From positions 175,573 to 239,572 of the forward strand of contig JAGYXB010002078.1 in NCBI GenBank assembly GCA_022495005.1: a DNA stretch of 64,000 bases, in the 5' to 3' direction. The first letter of the stretch is position 1; each line of letters starts with the position of its first letter. The notes under the pieces are model-generated. The model was not told the origin of the DNA, searched no databases, and was given only the letters and a program-made list of their open reading frames with translations. Below are positions 53,801-59,800 of this stretch, in pieces. This DNA comes from Rhyacophila brunnea. Lineage: Eukaryota; Arthropoda; Insecta; Trichoptera; Rhyacophilidae. A program made the translations under genes and the position numbers.

Positions 53801-56800
53801 TTTAAAAAATATATTTTCTCTACCTGCATAGCTTTGGGAAGCATCTTTAGGTCGGAAAGAGATTCATTAAATTTCGTGTCCAAATCAATTCGATCGTAAT
53901 GATATTTAAGGAGTCCTACCAAGTCGCTATATGATACTTTAATCAAACGATGAAGCATGGTAACGGCAATGTAATCCAACAACTGGAGAAAACTGAAAAA
54001 ATAAATAAATTTACTCAAAATTTTTACCAATTGTAGGATTATAATATAAGGATTTGGATACTTTTTTATTATATTTTTGGAGCTTCCAAGCTGTCAATCA
54101 AAAATATACCTATCGATGGTCTAACATTGACACCTCGTATCTGACGTTCAATATTTTAGATAGGGAGAATTAAATTGTTATAAAAAAATAGGTAATAAAA
54201 TTAAATAAAAACACAAATACAGGTATCTTAAATTATAAATTAAATTATTTTATACAAAAATATTGAATGTCAGATACTATCTAATGAAATTCAGTAAATT
54301 TATGTACAGTATTTTTAGGTGTTTATTTATATTGTACATAATTTTAAAGAGAATAAACTAACTTTGAATTTCTATACAAGTTAAATTTAAATATTTTTCA
54401 TTAAATAATAAATCTGAATGACACACAGGAGCAACATTCAACTCAATATAATATGGGACTCATGATTCTACTCGGTTAAAACCAAATGCCGCCAATTTTA
54501 CGCTTGCATTTTGATGGTGCTGCTTTTCGGTAAGGACACCTTATGAAAACTCAGAGCTATCGTAATGAGCCTAAGGAACAGATGTTTGCGACGGATACTG
54601 GGTGGTATGACTGTAGGAGTAACGGGAAGATAAGAGAGTGAACCATGCAGCGTCTCTTAATGCTGAAAGTGAAGAGGCTACGTTGGACCTGACTTTGTGG
54701 CGTGCTGCGGACACCAGAAAAGAATTTAAATAAGAACGCCAACCGGATTCCGGCATCCTGGAAGCCCGCTAAATACTATCTATACGTGTATACGGCGGAG
54801 CTACGGAAAAAAGACGATATCTAAATCTAAAGGGCATACAATTTATTAATAAGCACTAAAATAAATGATAAATGGTGACTAAATATAAGGGAAAAGCAGT
54901 TTACATTTTCTTATCACCAGAAAAAAACTCTGTCAAAGTATCCTAATCATATTATGATCCTAAGCATTGAATCGATTTTGTTTGGAATTAATATCATTAT
55001 ATTCTATAGTAGGCGCCTGAGACATCACGGGTACACTTAAAATACATATCTTGTATAAACTTAATGCAAACCACAACCTCTGGGGATTTACTAAAATGTG
55101 TACTGAAAGGGAAGAGCTGCGCAAGTCAGTTTAGCCTGCTATTGGGCCCATCGAACCATCCTACCTGGTCGGCACAGAGGTCAAATTTATCATTTGGAAA
55201 ATTTGCGGCGTCATACTGCCAACGTGAAGATCTCTTCACTTAGATCGTTCTGCAGTATTGTATTAGCTTTTGTTACTTACTACAATTTTTAATTTTGCCT
55301 CTACGTGCTCCCTTCTCCCATGGGTACTCATACCCTAAGCTCATGTAAACTCAGTCAACACACACTTGAGTGCATGGCGACCTTAATCTTGAGTAACTGC
55401 TCCTGAGATATTCCCAGTCACAAAAAATGATCCCGTGATACGCCCGATTAAGACCGAGTTTGGTGTGGGGCTGGTGTGGTTTGGCGGAGCCATTAACTTT
55501 AATGTATTCATTTATAACTTGACATGACAAAATAAGAATGTAAATATTTTTATTACTTGGTAAGACGTTCGCAGAATTTCCTCTTTTTCGCCTTTTGTGT
55601 GTATGACATTATGTCATCTGGCATCTTGGTATCACCCATGCCTCGTTTTGTGTTAACAAACGTTTCCACAGTGAAACCTTTTAAATAAAAGGCCTTATGA
55701 CATCCATGGTATATTAATGGTAGAGCACTGGCTCGTAAATTGTAGAGCGCCGCCTGTACGCGCTCCAGCGTTTTTGTCTGCAAAAACCCGCCCAACACGT
55801 TAGATATCAATGTGTTGATAGACAAAAAATAGATGACGGAAATATAATTACTTCAATGTTGGCATCGAAAAGTTACCGCACCTGATTTTCGATGAAATAA
55901 AATAACGGCACGTCCGCCGTCTCTTCGAGGTTCGCAAAGTTTTCATGTTGCATGGAGTTGCATTTTTCTTGAAACTGCAGTAAACACTTTCCCAGCGTGG
56001 GGTTGAGTGTAAACAGTGAATCTTGTAAGTTTTCACGGCTAGCCGTAAATTTCTTGAAGAGTATTGTCTTCCTCCATAGATAAAACGACTTCCAGATTCT
56101 GTACGTTTTAATAAACTTTATCTGGAAACAATTTCGACGTTATCAAATAAACGCTGGCGATAGGCCGCTACTTTGATTACTATGATTTATACCATATTAT
56201 TATACAATCAGATAAACTATCATTTCCCTTCATTTTTTTTTAAAGATATATTATATGCATATAAATTGAAATAAGATATGCATATTATATCACGTAAGTT
56301 AGACGTGATTTTTACTACTTATATTTTTTTCATTACAAAAATATGTCTATTGCCATACAGCAGCGATGCGTGGAGGTAGACTGGTATTTGGCTGGTAATG
56401 AAAAAATTAACCAACTGTGGCTGTGTAAAATTTGCCATGGAAACGACAGGTGTCTATAAAAATAAAATCAATTATGTATTAAACTTTTCACTACTAGCCA
56501 AATTTTACTAGGTGGATACCTCTAGGTCAGCTATTTTTGGAGCAATATAAATCACATGAAAAATATTAAATACACATAGAATGATGAGGAATGGGTTGCA
56601 AAAATAATTTTAAATCTGCCCACATCACCAATTATTGTTTTTACACAAGACAAAGAGGAATCAAAATTATGACTTTTCAGAAAGAACGGTCAACTATTTC
56701 AAATAAATACCAGCCAATCATCATAGGTAGTCTATGTAGTGCAGTCTACAGTATTATTGTGACCATATGTCATAATATATCATAATATTATATCATTCAG

Positions 56801-59800
56801 GTATTTCAAATTCCACATCTCTATCATCAAACTCAGATGGAATTTCACTGCTTCCAGTGGTAATATTATGAATACAGTACAATTTTTTATAATAATAATC
56901 AATAATCAGAGGAAACAAACAAAATATTTATGTTCTTATAGGATATTTTAGACGATACTGTATCATTCAAATACACAATATATCCATGTCTCATGCACCT
57001 CAAATTTTAAACGATTTTCTCAAAACGTACTAAACTGGACATACAATATCTGTGCACTAAACCATCGATTTGATATATGATAAAAAGTTTGACTACTTAT
57101 CAATAGATGATAGTATACGATTGTATACGACAAACTTCAACATAAATAGTGCACACTAAATTTTGTGTCATGTGTATTTGTTTCCATCGAACTATGACTA
57201 CAAATTGCAGTTAGTCAGTTTTTAAAATTCAATTTGGGTAAACCAAGCCATAATACATAATAGTCAAACAATATTCGTCTACGTATAAAATATCTAAAAA
57301 TATACCATTAAATCATACATAATTTTAGATAATATTTCATAGATAAAATAATATTTTTTATCTAATATGGTTTGGTTTAGGCAGGGATTGATTGAATTTT
57401 AAAAATGAATCGGCGCCATCTACAATTTTTATTCAATAATTAGTGTGACTGACAAAGTTTAGTGTGCATTATTTATGTCCGATCTCAACAGCATACCCTC
57501 CACCCTTCGCCGCTATTGTCATTGTGTAATTTAATGTAAAATATATAGTCAGCACTCGAAATGGAAACTTTCCGGCACCGGAGCTAAATAATATTCCGAA
57601 GATATTAACACATTTATCTAATTATACGTATATTTTATAAAAAATAAGTGTGCTAGATTCTTTTGTTATATGACCTATCTAGCTCAGATGGTCAAATTAA
57701 TTTTTCCACGAGACTGAGCAATTATTTTGGAGATATATCATATCCGGTCCATTTCGAGCCCTATGTACAGTTTGAAACTGTTTACGGCCGAGTTTCGTCT
57801 TGAAAATAGTCGCCGAGTGTGGGTCTAGGAAGATTTGGCACCAGGACAACTGGACTCCACGGAATTCGAAAATAAATAGACGTTAGGTACTTATAGGTAC
57901 TTTAAAAATATATTTAATATTATTATTTATATTTAAATGATTATATTATATTAATTATTAATAGTTTGTGAGAATGTAAATATGCAGACGCAAATAATGA
58001 TTTAATCGTGCATATGTTTAAGTTCCAACGAAAAAAGAGTTTTTTATTTTATATAAAGCCTTAGGCATGGTAATTCTCAATCCGCAATAAAGAATACATT
58101 ATATTAAGAGTAAAATGAATTAAAACTACTAAGTAGTAGATAGAAACTGATTTATATACCTCGTCTACGTTCTGTTGCCCCATTCCCCCGAGTGTCGACT
58201 CTATGCGCAAGTGAGCCACATCAGAATATTCATTAAAAGCGTCGGAATGTTGAGTTCTCGCATAATTCTGATTTGCGATTATATTAACTTAATAAGACAT
58301 AATAATATACTCGTATAAGGGTGAGTGATGTATATTGATTATTTTTAGTTACCTCACCCAACCTACAGTAAAGGATGTAGTTATCCTCCCAATCTCGCAA
58401 CTTGGTAAAAACCACTTCTTTCGAAAAGTGCGAAACTCCCGCAGGACTCATCGTTAAATAGTCATCTTTATTGATTTCCTTATATGGTACGATCCTGGTA
58501 AACAAAGTGATAAATTATTATTTTTGATCTGCAGAGTATATCAAAGTTATTATAAAAACTAAGTACTAATTAATATAAATATAAATTAATTAAAAAATTA
58601 TATAATAATATATTAATACTATCGACCGTGGATAATCCAAAGTCCGTCATTTGATTTTTTTAAAGTTTATTTATTGCTCAAAGTATTTGTAGTACATATT
58701 ATGAATTTTGTTTTTAATTAAGTAGGTTCTATATTGTTTTATACAATGAAGTCTTTAAATAAGTATTTCAGTAATAAAAATAGTCAAAATCGTTTTTCGC
58801 GGTTTTCTCAATAAGAGCAAAATGAAATAAGGCGGATTTTGGAAATGGACGCTTCATATTAGGTATATTATAATATATGAATATAATATGAAAATATAAT
58901 ATAATATATAACACAATTAAAATAATTTAAAAAGGTGTTACTTACGTTAGACAGTATGGCGTAAAATAAATGGAATCTCTTGGCACAGCGTAATTTAAAT
59001 GAATATACTCATATGGTTTCGTTTTTTTAAATTTCTGTATAATTTCATTCATATCCACAGCGTTTGGTTTTCTTTTTAGTGCGATGTCATATGTAACATT
59101 TTTCTGATCTTTGAGCATTACTCTCATTACCCTTTGACTTACTGTAGTTCTTCTATTGCAATAGGTGAAAAGCATATTGGCTAAAAATCAACTTATTCAT
59201 TTATACTTATATTATATGCAAAAACGAGAAAAGGCACGAGGTGAATGAACACATCTGAACTACTAAATTCCAAATAAAAAAACACAAGAGTTCTTATACA
59301 AAACTGCTCAAAAATCGATTTCTTCCGGCTCACCTGAAAAGTAGAGATTTTAGACATAGGTATATATCATCTTCCTTTTCCCTTTTCACGGAGATATTAA
59401 TTAATTAAATTATTATTGACTTGGTAGAACTCCGTTTAAAATGATATAAAAACAAAGGTTTTTTACTAATTCTACGATATTTTAATTTATGTATGTTGAT
59501 AACAAACTGTCTCTAGCTATGATAAATAAGTCAGTAGGTGTATTGTTATAGATATACCATTGTAAATTAATTATCAGGTGTTCGAATTTAGAACTAAGCT
59601 CGTCCCAGTAGAAAAAGTATTGAATGATGCACCAAATATTTAGATAAGTTATACTGGTGGATCTATATAGTGATCCTACGATAATTTGAAGATGGGTTTA
59701 TTGCCCAAAGAAACTGTGAATATAACTGAAATATTATACAAAAAAAAACTTTGTACCTATATTTAAAATTATAATTATTATACTTTTATTGAATGGCGGA

